A stretch of 64,000 bases of DNA from Piscicola geometra (taxonomy: Eukaryota; Annelida; Clitellata; Hirudinida; Piscicolidae): assembly GCA_943735955.1 (NCBI GenBank), contig OX030968.1, positions 4,322,434 to 4,386,433 of the forward strand, read 5' to 3'. The notes under the pieces were generated by a model, which was given only the letters and a program-made list of their open reading frames with translations, ran no database searches and was not told the origin of the DNA. Each line of letters begins with the position of its first letter. The stretch's first letter is position 1. The translations under genes and the position numbers were made by a program. Shown here one piece after another: positions 33,425 through 45,573 of this stretch.

Positions 33425-36400
33425 CAGTGTTATTTTCGTAACGAAAACGAAAATGACAATTCTGAATAATCGTTCCACGAAAACGAAAATAAAAACTAAA
33501 TTTATTTTCAAAACGAAAACGAAAATAAAAACTATAATTATTTCCAAAAACGATACTGAAATAAAAACTATAATTATTTCCAAAACGAAAATTAAATAAA
33601 TTTTTATGATATGCCATAATATACAAATGAAAATTTATATAAAAAATATATGTCTATGTTATAAACATTATCTTTGGGCTTTATGAAAGTAACGCCATTT
33701 GAAAACGTTATTTTATTACTGCTTCGCTTTTTCAACTAAATTATCACTTATTTTAATCGTAAATTTGTTATTATACTTCAAATTTGTAATTAATCAATAA
33801 TTTACGTAATCAATTCTTATAATATTTCAAATTTAAATAACAATGAGTTTATCACGTTCATTTGCTGGTAGAAAGAAAGAAAGCGAAACTTGGAAATATT
33901 TTACATATTCTTCAGAAAACGACAAAAGTACATGCATCGTTGAAGTATCGTCGACCAAAGACGGACAGAAAGTATTATGCAACGCAACACTTAAAGGAAA
34001 AAATCCGTCAAACCTCAAGGTTCATCTCTCTATCTACCACAAAAAGTTTTTTCAAGAATTCGAGGAAATTGAATTAGTCAGAAAGAGGAATTGTGAAAAG
34101 ATTAAAAGTAATGAAAATTCCGTTCAACAAACTATTAGTTTTGAAAAAAAACGACGAAAACAGTTTTGTATTCAAGTAAGTGCGAAGAATATTTGAAGGG
34201 ACAAGACTCCTTATTAAAATTATTTGTAAACGCAAACATCCCATTAAATCTAGTATCTAATGAACATTTTAAAAACTTTGTGGAAACATTGGATATAAAA
34301 TTTGAAATGCCGAGTAATTTTGTTTATTTTATTTTATTCAAAGTGTAAAAAGTATTATCATATATTGTAGAAATTTATTTGAGCAATTACAATGGTCGTT
34401 ATTCATTATAAATGATTACAACATATTGTATAAAAATAGTGGAGATCAATTATTGAAATTTTTTTTCAGGCCCATCAAAGTTACTGGACTTATTAAAAGA
34501 CAAATATGATGAGGGTTGCAAAATTCTGAAAGACTCATTGAAGAATGTTCGAAGAATAGTTATATGTTTAGATATTTGGACCAAAAAAGGTTTAACATCA
34601 TCATATGTTGGGATTGCAGCATGCTGTTTCAATCCACAGAGTAGCAAACCGTGTCATTACTTTTTAAACCTACTTCAACTGAATCATCCCCACACTGGAG
34701 AAAAACTTGCTGAGTGTTTATCAAAGTGTCTCACTGATTGGAATATAAAACCAAATAAAAAAAATTTAATCATATCTGATTACGGTTCAAATATTTTAAA
34801 AGCTGTGCGTATTCTTCAAAAGAAGCATGCAGAAAAAGACGATTATTCAGAAAATGAAAACTCAGATAGTGATGAAGAAGAAAGTGAAACATTTTGTGAT
34901 GAAATAGAATTAGAAAAATGGGTTCCTCATCGACATATGCCATGTTTAGCACACACCATACAACTAGTTTTAAAAAGATTATACTCCAATAATGTATTTG
35001 AACCAATAATTACAAAAGCAAGGTATATAGTCAGCAAAATTAGAAAGTCAACAATACTCATAGAAAAACTCCTTGAAAAATCTTCCAAAACAGTAATAAC
35101 AGACGGCCCCACTAGATGGAACAGCACTTTTTTTATGGTCGAAAGATTACTAGAACTAAAAGATGATGTCAATTATGTTATGGATTTTGCCAAAATCGAC
35201 ACATTATTAGCAAGTGAATGGAACAGATTGGTAGAAGTTCAACATTTTTTGAAACCATTCGCAATCCACACTGACAGTAATCAGACCGATACATTGTCTT
35301 TATCACATGTCATACCGTCTGTTGTAGACCTAGACTGCCATTTGGAACTAATTAAATTTGTAGGAATTTCTAGTTTGATTGTTTCATTGAGGAGTGCAAT
35401 TCAACATTATTTTGAGTGCTTTTTAAATCCCTTTTCATTGAAATTCAATCCAGTAACAGCAGCTGCTACATTTGTGGATCCAACTGTTGCAGAATTCATT
35501 CTGTTACCACAATATTCTAGTTTATTGCATGCTGCTAAAACTTACATTTGTTCACAGGTAATTTAGATATATTTTAAAAACAAGTTTTCAATTAAATTAT
35601 AAATCTTATTTAATGATACATCACATCAAATTTTTATTGCAATTAAACAATTTGAATCTTTTATTTTGCAGGCTTTTAGCGAAGCAAAGAACAATTGTTT
35701 TGAAAATAGTTCACAACATAATGAAATAGAAGCTTCGAATGAATCATCAATTCTTTCAAAGAAATTTAAATTTTAATCTTCTAAATTAAGTATTGACGAT
35801 ACAAGTTCTGGCAAAGAATGCAAATCAAGTATAATTGTGGAAATAGAAAAATATATTTCGGAGATGAAAATAAATTCTTCAAAAATCAAAAATACTTGTG
35901 AACCAAATGGGTTAAAATTCTGGAATGACAACATAGCTTTCTACCCTATTCTTAGTTCAATTGCACAAGATCTTTTGGCAGCTCCAGCCTCCCAGACATA
36001 CGTTGAGAGAATTTTTCTTTATGTGCTTCTTTAACAAGTGGGAAAAGAAATAGATTACAGAAAAACCTACAAATGAAAGTTTTCTTGAGACTGAATACAT
36101 TTTTATTTGACTTAATTTTGTAAACTCATTTGTTGTTAATAAACTGTTCTATTTTACTGTTTCATTTTATGATCAATTAATTTTTTTTGATACAAATAAA
36201 TAGTGTTTGAAGTTTCAAATTAATATAATTTCAAAACTAAAATAAATAATAAAAACTATAATTATTTTCAAAACGGAAACGAAAATAAAAACTTTAATTA
36301 TTTTCAAAACGAAAACGAAAATAAAAACTAAATTTGTTTTCAAAACAAAAACGAAAATAAAAACTATAATTAATTCCAAAACGAAACTGAAATAAAAACT

Positions 36401-36431
36401 ATAATTATTTTATGGAACGAAAATAACACTG
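33425..36431 (+). mobile_element. hAT DNA transposon (Ac/hobo-type), about 3.0 kb, with TSD and subterminal repeats
   Basis: Ends read CAGTGTTATTTTCGT and ACGAAAATAACACTG, a clean terminal inverted repeat. Flanks are CTTACTAC (33,417-33,424) and CTTACTAG (36,432-36,439), an 8-bp target duplication with one mismatch. Both subterminal regions (about 33,440-33,600 and 36,225-36,420) carry several copies of a 33-36-bp unit built on AACGAAAACGAAAATAAAAA then CTATAATTATT. The units have the same orientation at both ends. A spliced transposase gene lies between. Confidence 0.93.
33843..36124 (+). pseudogene. hAT transposase gene with introns, lightly damaged
   Basis: Order: BED finger near residues 10-65 (WKYFTYSS, C at CNATLKGKNPSNLKVHL, H at YH); exon 1 ends at 34,313 with intron 34,314-34,469 (GTAATT..TTTCAG); exon 2 at 34,470-35,557 holds ICLDIWTKKG (first Asp), LIISDYGSNIL (second Asp), MPCLAHTIQLV and TRWNSTFFM; intron 35,558-35,671; exon 3 from 35,672 has the dimerisation region FYPILSSIAQDLLAAPASQ. 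Lesions are a frame change near 34,165, a TAA at about 35,774 and a frame change near 36,015. The Cys of the BED finger's first CxxC pair is not obvious (TCIVE). Nearly intact in length. Confidence 0.85.
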
Positions 36432-36439
36432 CTTACTAG

Positions 36440-37040
36440 GAATAAAAAAATAGTTACATCAAACATAACATAACTTAAATAAAACTTATAAAATATAATT
36501 TGGTTGATATATTCAAATGATGTTCTATAAATGCTAATAATATGTTGAAATATTTAAAGAATATATGACTGTAGCAAACATTTTTTCGGTAATTTATTTT
36601 GGAATAATATTTAACAAACAGTTAGAGAAATCTCCCAGTCAGTTTCGCATACTACAAGAATTTTGATAAAATTTTCCCTATTATGTAAATAAACACTTGA
36701 AGAATTTCTAAACCTCCATGCATAAGACGCGCGTTTAACGTCCAAAATTGACCTGTGAAGGTTTTTAACGACGCAAATTCATGAATTTTGCATATTGTAA
36801 AATACAGGATTTTTGGATTTAACTTGATAGTTTTTGTTTTATGGAATAATTTTCTTTGACATTGAAATACCCAGTGCGGCTTATACATGGGTGTATTGGT
36901 AATTATATGTTTTCATTATTAATTATATATTGAAAAAAATCCAACTAGGCTCAGCGAAATACCTTGGAAACTTACTGTTTTATTTAATCAATTCTGAATA
37001 AAAACTCCATAAAAAAATAATTACGAAGCTATTCAAAAGT
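36440..37040. other. AT-rich DNA flanking the Ly6/uPAR gene
   Basis: No gene recognised. From about 36,900 the sequence resembles 41,430-41,560 (AAATACCTTGGAAAC, CTCCATAAAAAA), so it is part of the unit duplicated with the Ly6/uPAR sequences. Confidence 0.5.
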
Positions 37041-37406
37041 TTGTTTAATCAAAGCAAGCTGTTAGGTCAATCAAGATGTGAAAGTTGGAATATTAAATTA
37101 TTTGTAATAAATGGAAAACTAAAAGTTGATGAATTTGTGAGCGTGGTCTTGAAATGGCTTCACAAATACATCCACGTCATTTTTACCTTTATATGTTTGT
37201 TGAGCATTCCATTCATAATCAATCATCCGTTCAAATATCTAATAATTGATTCACCCACCAATCCGTCTAGTTGTTTTTCACTTACTTTCACCTTCCCAAC
37301 AACTCAAACCTTCCAACACAAAAAGCAAAATTTTTCTAATTCAGCAAGCAATCTCACTCACCCACCGATTCACCATCCAAACCCCTTCCATTCATTCCCT
37401 CGATCA

Positions 37407-39127
37407 TCAACCCATGAAAAGTGCAGCCATGACTGCAGAGACTACAACAGCGACAGAAGCGGTGGTTGAGACACTGCTTGACTGAATAGGCATTGAACTC
37501 TTGTCTCCAGGGATAGTGGTTGTGACAGGGGCTTTGTCAGTGGTTGTGACAGGGGGTTTGACAGTGCTTGTGACAGGGGGTTTGACAGTGGTTGTGACAG
37601 GGGGTTTGACAGTGGTTGTGACAGGGGGTTTGACAGTGGTTGTAACAGGGTAATTGACAGTGGTTGTGACAGGGGGTTTGACAGTGCCTGTAATCAAATA
37701 GTCTTCAGAGTTGCACAGGTCAGCTGTGGTGAGGATGAAAGTTGTTTTTTTAAATAAAATTTAGTGATGACTTGCATTTTAAGTATAAAAGATTGGAAAG
37801 TACTTTTTTAAAACAACAGCAAACATCACTTATATTGTAAACTGTTTTTACGGATCTGTTTTTTCTGTTTCTTAGCATTTTTTCAAAAAAAAATTTTTTA
37901 AACGGGATGCTGAAATTTCTGATCGCTGTTTTAAGAATTACAAATGGTGAACTAATTCATTAAGTTCCACTCGTGAAATGAAATAAGGTTCTCTAGAGCA
38001 CGGTTTCTTAAGTGGTGATCTGTTCCAGAGGTCGGACATGGACGATTTTTCATTCCCGTCCCGTTCCCGATGGGCCATCCGAATTTTTCTATCTGTTCCG
38101 TCCTATTCCCACAACTCGATAGCTGTATTTAAAAACTATTCTTTGACTACTTAAATATTCGTATCAAAACAGAATTGTAAAAATGATTTTTACAATTCTG
38201 TTTTTTAAGTAGGGGTTCGGACTCCAGGATCCCCCGATGATCGTCCATGCTGGATAGGATTCCCCAAGATTTGCATCAGATCGCTGTCCCTGCATGCAAG
38301 CATTGCGTCAGTTGTACATAACATCTATTTCACGTTATATGCGGTACCAATTATTTATCTTGAACTCTTGTTTGGCAGCCGAAATAAAATCTATATGCAA
38401 TTTTCACCAAATTTGAAATATTTCTACGCTGGTTTTTACAGTGCATTCACCACAGACGTAACAAAAAGTATCAGGAGACTTTTTAAATGAACGCGATTGC
38501 CAATTCATCATCTATATTTAAATAAAAATAAATGATACTTCTAAAAACTGATTTTGTCTATAAAAATTTAGATTTTCATAAAAAATAATTGAAATTAGTC
38601 AATCCAAACGTGACCAAGACACTGCAATTATAATCGTTAAGCTAAGATATCATAAAAACCTGACGTGATGGAGCATTTCTGATTTCATTTTCAGCACTGA
38701 CATACAATTTACAAATATGTTGTCAGCCAGTGTAATCTATACAGTAACAACAACGACCACAACTGCTTACTCTGGCAGAAGCACCTTGTGCCAGTAGTGC
38801 CACCTTCATTGAAGGCTTTGCACTCGGTTTCATGTTTTGGACCACAGCCCATAAAACATCTTTTAATTCCTGTTATGGTTAATTTAATTTTTTTTAACTA
38901 AAAAAAAATGCCGACCACAAACAGAAAATGTTACAAACGTCAAACAAAAACAACTTACCACCAACTAGTTCACTAATAACCACGCAAGAATTGTGATCTC
39001 TTGTGCATACTTGAGTGGCGTTTTTCAAACTATCACATTTCCTTTTATAACACCTCAAGGCGTCTGCCGCACAAAACATGGTTAGCAGCACCAAGCCTGT
39101 GCTCACAAGGGTTCTTGATGAGTTCAT
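37407..39127 (-). CDS. GPI-anchored Ly6/uPAR (LU) domain protein with mucin-like stalk, three exons
   Basis: Exons on the minus strand are 39,127-38,959, 38,869-38,771 and 37,723-37,407; all junctions are GT..AG in phase 1 and the spliced frame is 194 codons plus stop. Residues 1-24 are a signal peptide (LVLLTMFCAADA). Residues 25-98 form a three-finger LU domain: LRCYKRKC, VCTRD, NSC, IKRCFMGC, ETEC, TRCFCQ and the diagnostic closing TDLCN. Then come about seven repeats of a PPVTTTVK type, likely O-glycosylated. The C-terminus, SSSVSTTASVAVVVSAVMAA then LFMG, is a classic GPI signal with a small-residue omega site. No lesions. Expected at the outer cell surface; ligand unknown. A TATA-like box lies near 39,280. 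Confidence 0.85.
38028..38115 (+). mobile_element. hAT family C terminal fragment inside intron 2
   Basis: Begins AGAGGTCGGACATGGACGAT and continues TTTTTCATTCCCGTCCCGTTCC, matching the left end of the elements at 42,815 and 62,580. It breaks off after about 90 bp and may be a solo-end relic or an internally deleted copy. Confidence 0.7.
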
Positions 39128-39841
39128 CTGTGGATGGAAGTTGTGGAGTTGTGAACAATAGATGGTTATTGGGAGTGAGTGAGCGTGGGATTGGTTAGAT
39201 TAAAATAGAATGGTTTGTTGTGGATGGAAAGTTCTAGAAAGATTAATTTTAATTCAAAAAGTTAAAATAGTTTGCTGAGCTATATAAATGATCTAAAAAT
39301 TATTTTTTTTACTATTTCTACTATTTCAGATCGAAAAATCAAATGAAAATCACAAACCATGATGAAGAGACTTGACGACTGAAAATCAAGAAAATGACCA
39401 AACGGATTTCAGGCGCCCTTTTGTACTGCAAGTTATCTCATATATGTGTATGTGTTCTTATGTGTTTGTATGTAATAGCAATATTTAATGTAATTTTTAC
39501 TATGTTAAAGTTAAATAATCGCTTTGCTTTCACTACATCATCGGGTGGTTGATCTTCAATTCATTCAAGTATTTATTTCTAATATTAATATATCTCTAAA
39601 TATATCTGTGCTCTCATAAAACGTTCCACTAACCGGATGATCAGTCAAGTGATTAAAAAAATATTCATAAGTTTAATTAAACCAATTTTGTAATTATTAA
39701 TTATAACCTAAATCAAGTTGAGTGCAGTAATTAAATATTTATAATTACGTATCTGGGTAATCTCAACAATAAATGACTGACACCTAAAATTCGGCCAAAA
39801 CAACTGACAAAACGGAAATTTTTGTTTCGTTTTTGACTGAA

Positions 39842-40084
<243 letters not shown>

Positions 40085-40329
40085 ACTAATATTTCAAACC
40101 GAATAAAAAAAAACTAAATCGCAAAATTGCTTGAAATGAAAAATATGATCCAAATAAATTTTAGGCTTCATAAATTCTGAATGAAAGACTTTCAATTGAA
40201 GATCTGAATATTATTCTTTTGGAGATGAAATAATAGAAAGAGGTTGCTCAAGATGAACTGCTTCCTAAGATGGAACGAGCTTATTTACAGCTATGCAATG
40301 TATATACATATATATCAGATATCTTGAGC

Positions 40330-41432
40330 AACGTTCTAATTTTAACCCGTTCAATATTTTAACGAATTTCAACAAATTAACGCATTTAAAAATTTTAATG
40401 CATTTAAATTTATCAAAGTTAAACTGTTTTTGCTGTGCTGGCTACATTGTCAGAAAGTGAACACAAAAACTCTCTTAATTTACTTTCAAAAAACGAATAG
40501 GAAAAAGTGCATTTAATCGAAAAACTTTTTATTTCTTCTAGATTTGCAACAGAAGTTCAAGGCGGTGAAAAATACTTTACATGTTTTATAGTGTTACTTG
40601 CAATTTTTCACTTTACACAAGAAATATGAACTTCAGAAGATGATGCTGCTTATGTTATTTGTTTCAAAATAAAAATGTCTTTCCGAACTGGAGTAAAGAA
40701 GGAGTAATCGAAATATCAAATGGTTAAGAATTGCCACATCATTAGACTCCCGATTTAAAAAAAATGAAATTTCTTTAAAAGGATGAAAGAGAAGCAACGT
40801 GGAAAGAGTTGGAGAAACTATTTGAAGATAAGAAAACCTCTGAAACTATACAGCCTTCACCAAACAAGCGACTAAAAACATATGTAGCTTCAGATTCGGA
40901 AGATGAAGATGCTTAAATGAAGAAAAAGTCAATAATTCAACGTTATAGAACAGAATCTGAAGTAGGCTTAAAGAGTCGTCTTTTTGTTTGATGGCAACAA
41001 CACGAAGGGGCATATCCGGCTTGTGAAAAACTGGCAAGAAACTACTTGTCATCTCCTGCAAGTACAGCTCCATGTGAACGTATATGCTTGTCAGAACACA
41101 TAGTTAGCAAGAAAATACCTCTTTAGATTCAACTATTGTTGAGAAACTTGTTTGCTTGAGTAACTGGCTCAAATTAGATGTGTGACAATTACATTTTTTA
41201 TCATTTATGGATTCGTTTTTATTCTTTCAAATGTGGATTACATTTATAAATAAACCTGATGAAATTTTTTTAACATTTGTGAGAAAAAAAAATAAATTTA
41301 ATATTTTATACTAATGTCGAATATTCTAAAAACATTGCGTTAAAATACGATTAACGAACGATTCAAATTTTTAATCGAATGATTAACGGCTAATACAATT
41401 TTTAATCGGGGTACATCTCTATTATTAACTCT
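40330..41432 (+). mobile_element. hAT fragment (family B) with right terminus
   Basis: The broken coding part includes REATWKELEKLFEDKKT, SDSEDEDA, KKSIIQRYRTESEV and the C-terminal dimerisation stretch YPACEKLARNYLSSPASTAP followed by CERICLSEHIVSKK, typical of ZBED-like hATs. Stops split it. The right terminus reads ATCGGGGTACATCTCTA. I could not identify the left terminus. The sequence from ACGTTATAGAACAGAATCTG also recurs at about 44,889-44,925. Confidence 0.75.
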
Positions 41433-41750
41433 ATATTGAATAAAATCCAACTCAAGATCAATGAAATACCTTGGAAACCCACTGTTTTATTTCATTAATT
41501 CTGGATAAAAACTCCATAAAAAATTAATTACGAAGCGATCCAAGTTTGTCTAATCAAGGCAAGCTGTTAGCTTAATCAAGATATAAAGAAAAAAAAATAT
41601 TTGTAATAAATCTAATAATGGATTTACCCCCCAATCCGTCTATTTGTTTTTCACTTATTTTCACTTTCCCAACAACTTCCCAATCTCAGCAAGCAATCTC
41701 AAATACCCACCGATTAACCATCAAACCCCTTCCATTCATTCCCTCGATCA

Positions 41751-41984
41751 TCAACCCATGAAAAGTGCAGCCATGACTGCAGAGACCACAACAGCGACAG
41801 AAGCGGTGGTTGAGACACTGCTTGACTGAATAGGCGTTGAACTTTTTCTTCCAGAAACAGTGGTTGTGGCAGGGGGTTTGACAGTGGTTGTGACAGGGAG
41901 TTTGACAGTGCCTGTAATTAAAAAGTTTTCAGTGTTGCACTAACTAGCAACACCTGTGCTCATAAGGGTTCTTGATGAGTTCAT
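41751..41984 (-). pseudogene. Ly6/uPAR-like copy C': exon 1 start fused to the last exon
   Basis: MNSSRTLMSTG runs into VAS and a TAG, then directly into CNTENFLITGTVKLP and the Thr-rich stalk and GPI tail (SSSVSTTASVAVV). The fusion removes all of the LU domain between the signal peptide and the final CN, plus both introns. A premature stop sits at the join. It looks like an unequal recombination or deletion product. Confidence 0.8.
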
Positions 41985-42129
41985 CTGTGGATGGAAGTTG
42001 TGGAGTTGTGAACAGTAAAGGGCTATTGGCAGTGGGTGGAAGTGGTTTGAGAGTGGTTACATCATTTGAAAAGGATCACGAAAATTGATTGTTTTGGAAA
42101 ATTAAAAAAAATAATTCTTGGAAAGGAAA

Positions 42130-42282
42130 ATTATTAAAAGACTTTTGTTCTCTAAAGCAGTCACCAATCAAGCGTTGTGTCCAATCACATTCCTTAAAAA
42201 AATAACACTTCAAGGCGTCTGCAGCACAGAACATCGCTAGAAACACCAAGCCTGTGCTCATAAGGGTTCTTGATGAGTTCAT
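42130..42282 (-). pseudogene. Ly6/uPAR-like copy C: truncated exon 1
   Basis: Signal peptide MNSSRTLMSTGLVFLAMFCA, then ADALKCYFFKECDWTQ and DCFREQKS. The homologous region stops at about 42,130, before the position of the exon 1 donor, and continues into sequence like the 5' flank of the next copy (CAAGAATTATT). So C and C' abut head to tail, and neither is complete. Confidence 0.75.
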
Positions 42283-42814
42283 CTGTGAATGGGAGTTGTG
42301 GAGTTGTGAACAGTAAAAGGCTTTGGGAGTGGATGGAAGGGGGAATGTTTAGATTAAAATAAGAGGGGTTGTTGTGGATGGAAAGTTCTTGGAAGATTAT
42401 TCGTTTTTGAAAGTTGAAATAGTTTTCTGAGTTGTTCAAAACATCATATAATTCTTACTTTTTTAATCGCACAATCATCGAAAAATCAAATGAAAACCAA
42501 AACCATTCCGAAGAGACTTGATAACTGCAAATCAATAAAATGACCAAGCGGATCTCAGGCGCCCTTTTGTACTGCAAGTTGTCTCATATGTGTGTCTGTT
42601 TTTATGTAAAAGTAATAAAAAATCCACTGAATAATTACACATGTATATAACTTTTGCGTTTACACTGTGAACTTTACAGTGTATTGAGGGTTACTCTATA
42701 GTTGCTAGCAGCTCCTATCTAAGTTCTTATGCCATGGTATTTTCCAAGTTTAAATGCGAAATTTGTTCCAATTGCGTGGTTTCAAATCCTCCCATCTCCT
42801 AAGGGCGTCCAGTC

Positions 42815-44368
42815 TAGAGGTCAGACATGGAAGATTTTTCATTCCCGGTCCCGTCCCGTTCCCGAAATTTGTTTTCCCGTCCCGACCCGTTCCCGATGGG
42901 ACATCAGAATTTTGATTCCCGTCCCGTCCCGTTCTCGAATTTTTTTCCCGTCCCGTCCCGTTCCCGATGGGACATCAGAATTTTGATTTTCGTCACGTCC
43001 CGTTCCCGAAATTTTTTTCCCGTCCCGACCCGTTCCCGAAAGCTTTTTGTTTTTTTATTCATTTTCGCTGCCATTTTCACTGGTCCCAAACTTGCTAGTT
43101 CTAAAATTTCTTAAAATTTGTTATTTGAAAGTCAGAGAATATTTCTTTTAATGAAATAAAAAAACACGATTTAAATTTCAATATTTATTTAAATGAAAGT
43201 ATTGTTTTTGAGTAATTCAATCAAGTCTTTATTGCTTTTCACACGGGTTAAACCGTAAAGAGTTTCAGCTTTCAAATGAGATAATTTTGGGTCTGAAGTT
43301 AAACGACCATATATTGAAAAATTCGGTTCACAGCAAATATAACTTGCAGATATCCTAAACAAAATTTTGGCTACTACTTGTACTATTTTAAAATTGCTCA
43401 TTTTATTCCAATAAAATAAAACATCTTTATAAGTTTCCATTTTTTTGGGACGTAATTGTGAATATTTGTACAATTCATCGTCTTCTGAATTTTTTTCTTT
43501 GTTCATTATTACTACATCTTCAATAATGTTAGAAATATGTTTTTTAACAACATTCTTATTCTCCACAACTGCAAATGTAAAATCATTCGTATAAGTTGAT
43601 AGTATAATAATTTTATTGTAATTTTTACGTTATAAAAACAAACATAATAGATCTAAATAACCATCATTTGTTTTTTTCTCAACGGCACTGCAGCTTGGTC
43701 TGGCTGTACAAAATAGAATTAAATTTTCTTTAATGAAAGTCTTGGTATTTATTTCTTTTCTATCCCAAACTTTTTTCCTATTATTCTATCATACTGGGGA
43801 TGCAACAGACATGCTGTCATACGAATAAGATCAATGGCATCTTTTCTTTTGTCGAAATGATCAACTGAGCAATCATTTGGAAATTAATCATTCAAATTCA
43901 AAGTATTAATTTATAAAATAATAATTATAAAACTGACCATTTTGATTTCATCTGAAAAGTTTTCATCATCACCCATTTGTTCTAATCTCCCTAATCTTTG
44001 GACTCATCATAACAACTTCAAATGTAGTGTTGGAGATTTCGACATTGGAAATGGTGGCTTCGTTATACATTTATATTGCATTTAAAACTTATTTTAAGTA
44101 CGGAGTATCGATGAAATAAAGATTTCCATACTTAAAAGTTTGCTGAAAAATCATTGTTAAAGAATCCAATCCCAATAACTGTTATTCCCGTTCCCGATTT
44201 AAAAGTTGATTCCCGTTCCCGATTTGAATGTTGATTTCCGTTCCCATTCCCGTCTCGAAAACCTATTCCCGGTTCCCGACTTTTCCCGTCCCGAAATTAA
44301 TTTTCATTCTCGTTCCCGCGGGAGTCCCGCGGGTACCCGGTCAGATCGGGTACCCAGTCCGACCTCTA
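42815..44368 (-). mobile_element. hAT family C, short (1.55 kb) element with TSD
   Basis: Ends TAGAGGTCAGAC and GTCCGACCTCTA form the terminal inverted repeat; flanks GTCCAGTC (42,807-42,814) and GTCCAGAC (44,369-44,376) are an 8-bp duplication with one mismatch. Both ends carry CCCGTTCCCG arrays. The only coding part is the transposase C-terminus on the minus strand. It is internally deleted, thus non-autonomous. A second, longer-visible copy starts at 62,580. Confidence 0.9.
43189..43566 (-). pseudogene. hAT family C transposase C-terminal (dimerisation) domain
   Basis: A 125-codon frame with DELYKYSQLRPKKMETYKDV, then LFYWNKMSNFKIVQVVAKIL and SASYICCEPNFSIYGRLTSD, followed by LTRVKSNKDLIELLKNN. 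This is the hAT C-terminal dimerisation domain (W..., LA..(I/L)L, P.S...E..FS..GR). The catalytic RNase-H region is missing. Changes at CCEPNFS versus CERNFS in the second copy suggest decay. Confidence 0.85.
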
Positions 44369-44654
44369 GTCCAGACTCAGCGGCTTCTTAATGACTTGTT
44401 TGCGTTATATCAGTTTTGTTTTACTTTTTTCTTTTTTGTCATTAAAAAATCGTCTAAGTGGGAAAAATTGCAGTGAATTTTTTTCCTTCGTTGTAGAAAC
44501 AAGCTGATATTTTCATAGCTTTGCGATAATTTCGTTACTTGAAACTCGCTTGTGATGATGATAAAAGTTTGAGCATTGAAACATGAAATTTTGCATCATT
44601 TTCAGGTTTTTCATCTTGTGGTACCCCTCGACTCCAACGAGAGTGGGTTGCTTT

Positions 44655-44885
44655 TGGACGGGGAGCGGGGATGGCTTAGATGGTAGAAGTCAAACTTGCA
44701 ACTCAAAGGTTGCCTGTTCGAATCCCTGACGAGGAACCTTGTACTATTATGTACCTAGTGTGTATGATGCGGTGTTTGCGACGTATGCATTGAAAGATGT
44801 GTACGTCGTGTAGAGTGGCGCCCCTGGCGCATTACAAACATTGTATCATATAGACTACTCACAAAAAGTTGTGCTGCTATTTAAC
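44655..44885 (+). mobile_element. tRNA-derived SINE
   Basis: The head carries an A-box-like TGGCTTAGATGG (44,673-44,684) and a B-box-like GTTCGAATCC (44,717-44,726) about 32 bp further on, the internal pol III promoter of a tRNA. The cloverleaf is imperfect (weak T stem), so this is not a working tRNA. The body continues with GTACGTCGTGTAGAGTGGCG then CCCCTGGCGCATTAC to about 44,860. No target duplication identified. Confidence 0.75.
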
Positions 44886-45084
44886 TTCAACGTTATAGAA
44901 CAGAATCTGAAGTAGGCTTAAAGATCGTATTTGGCGAAAAGATGCAAAGCAGGTTTGAGTCATCTTGTGAACTTGTTTCGGTTTCGGACCAAGTCGATAT
45001 CATATTTTCCGAAAATCTAAAATATTGGAAAATAATGTTTTAACATTATGGGATATCCACAATTGAGTTAGCCTCAAAAAATCT

Positions 45085-45362
45085 TTTATTGATTGCATGC
45101 TGCTCGATGGTGGGCGAGATGCTGAGGAGCGAGTCGAGGACGTTTTCTGTGATGTGTTCACTGAGCTCGTGAGGCACCCAGGTTCCTGATTTTTCAGCGA
45201 ATCCCATCAAATAAAGATAGTTCAGAATTCATTCTTCATCAAATTTCCTTTTTACACCAATTCGCGACTTGTTTGGCGACCGTTCTCCTAAATGACTTAA
45301 AGACTCTCTTTGTCAAAGTCCGAAGGTCTTCTGCTGCGGAGCGTGTCATTGACGTCTAGTTT
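45085..45362 (-). pseudogene. mariner-type transposase fragment
   Basis: Minus-strand translation gives LRSRRPSDFDKESLKSF, then after frame changes YLMGFAEKSGTWVPHELSEH. The RSGRPS-like and WVPHEL boxes, spaced as in mariner transposases between the second helix-turn-helix and the catalytic domain, support the call. The catalytic DD34D region was not found and no terminal repeats were seen. An old relic. Confidence 0.65.
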
Positions 45363-45573
45363 GTTATTTTCGAATTTAAAAACAATTTTCGTGCAGTAGA
45401 ATGACCTATACAAATTTCACAGACTGCTTCAGCAGCTTTTTATCATCGATGAAAAGTAAAAAAAATGAAATGTGTCGAAAATGTTTCTTTTTACTTCCTG
45501 GGTTCTGCATTTCAAAGTTTAAAAAGTATTCGACAACTAAATTTGTTCAGAAAAAAAGAACAAGTTTTTTAGA

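Noticed and set aside
42729..43114. Arg/Pro/Ser-rich frames of 85-95 codons
   Set aside because: Translations of the CCCGTTCCCG arrays in the hAT family C end; composition explains them.
44655..44730. Functional tRNA gene
   Set aside because: Pol III boxes are present, but the T stem and anticodon stem pair poorly and a SINE body follows.
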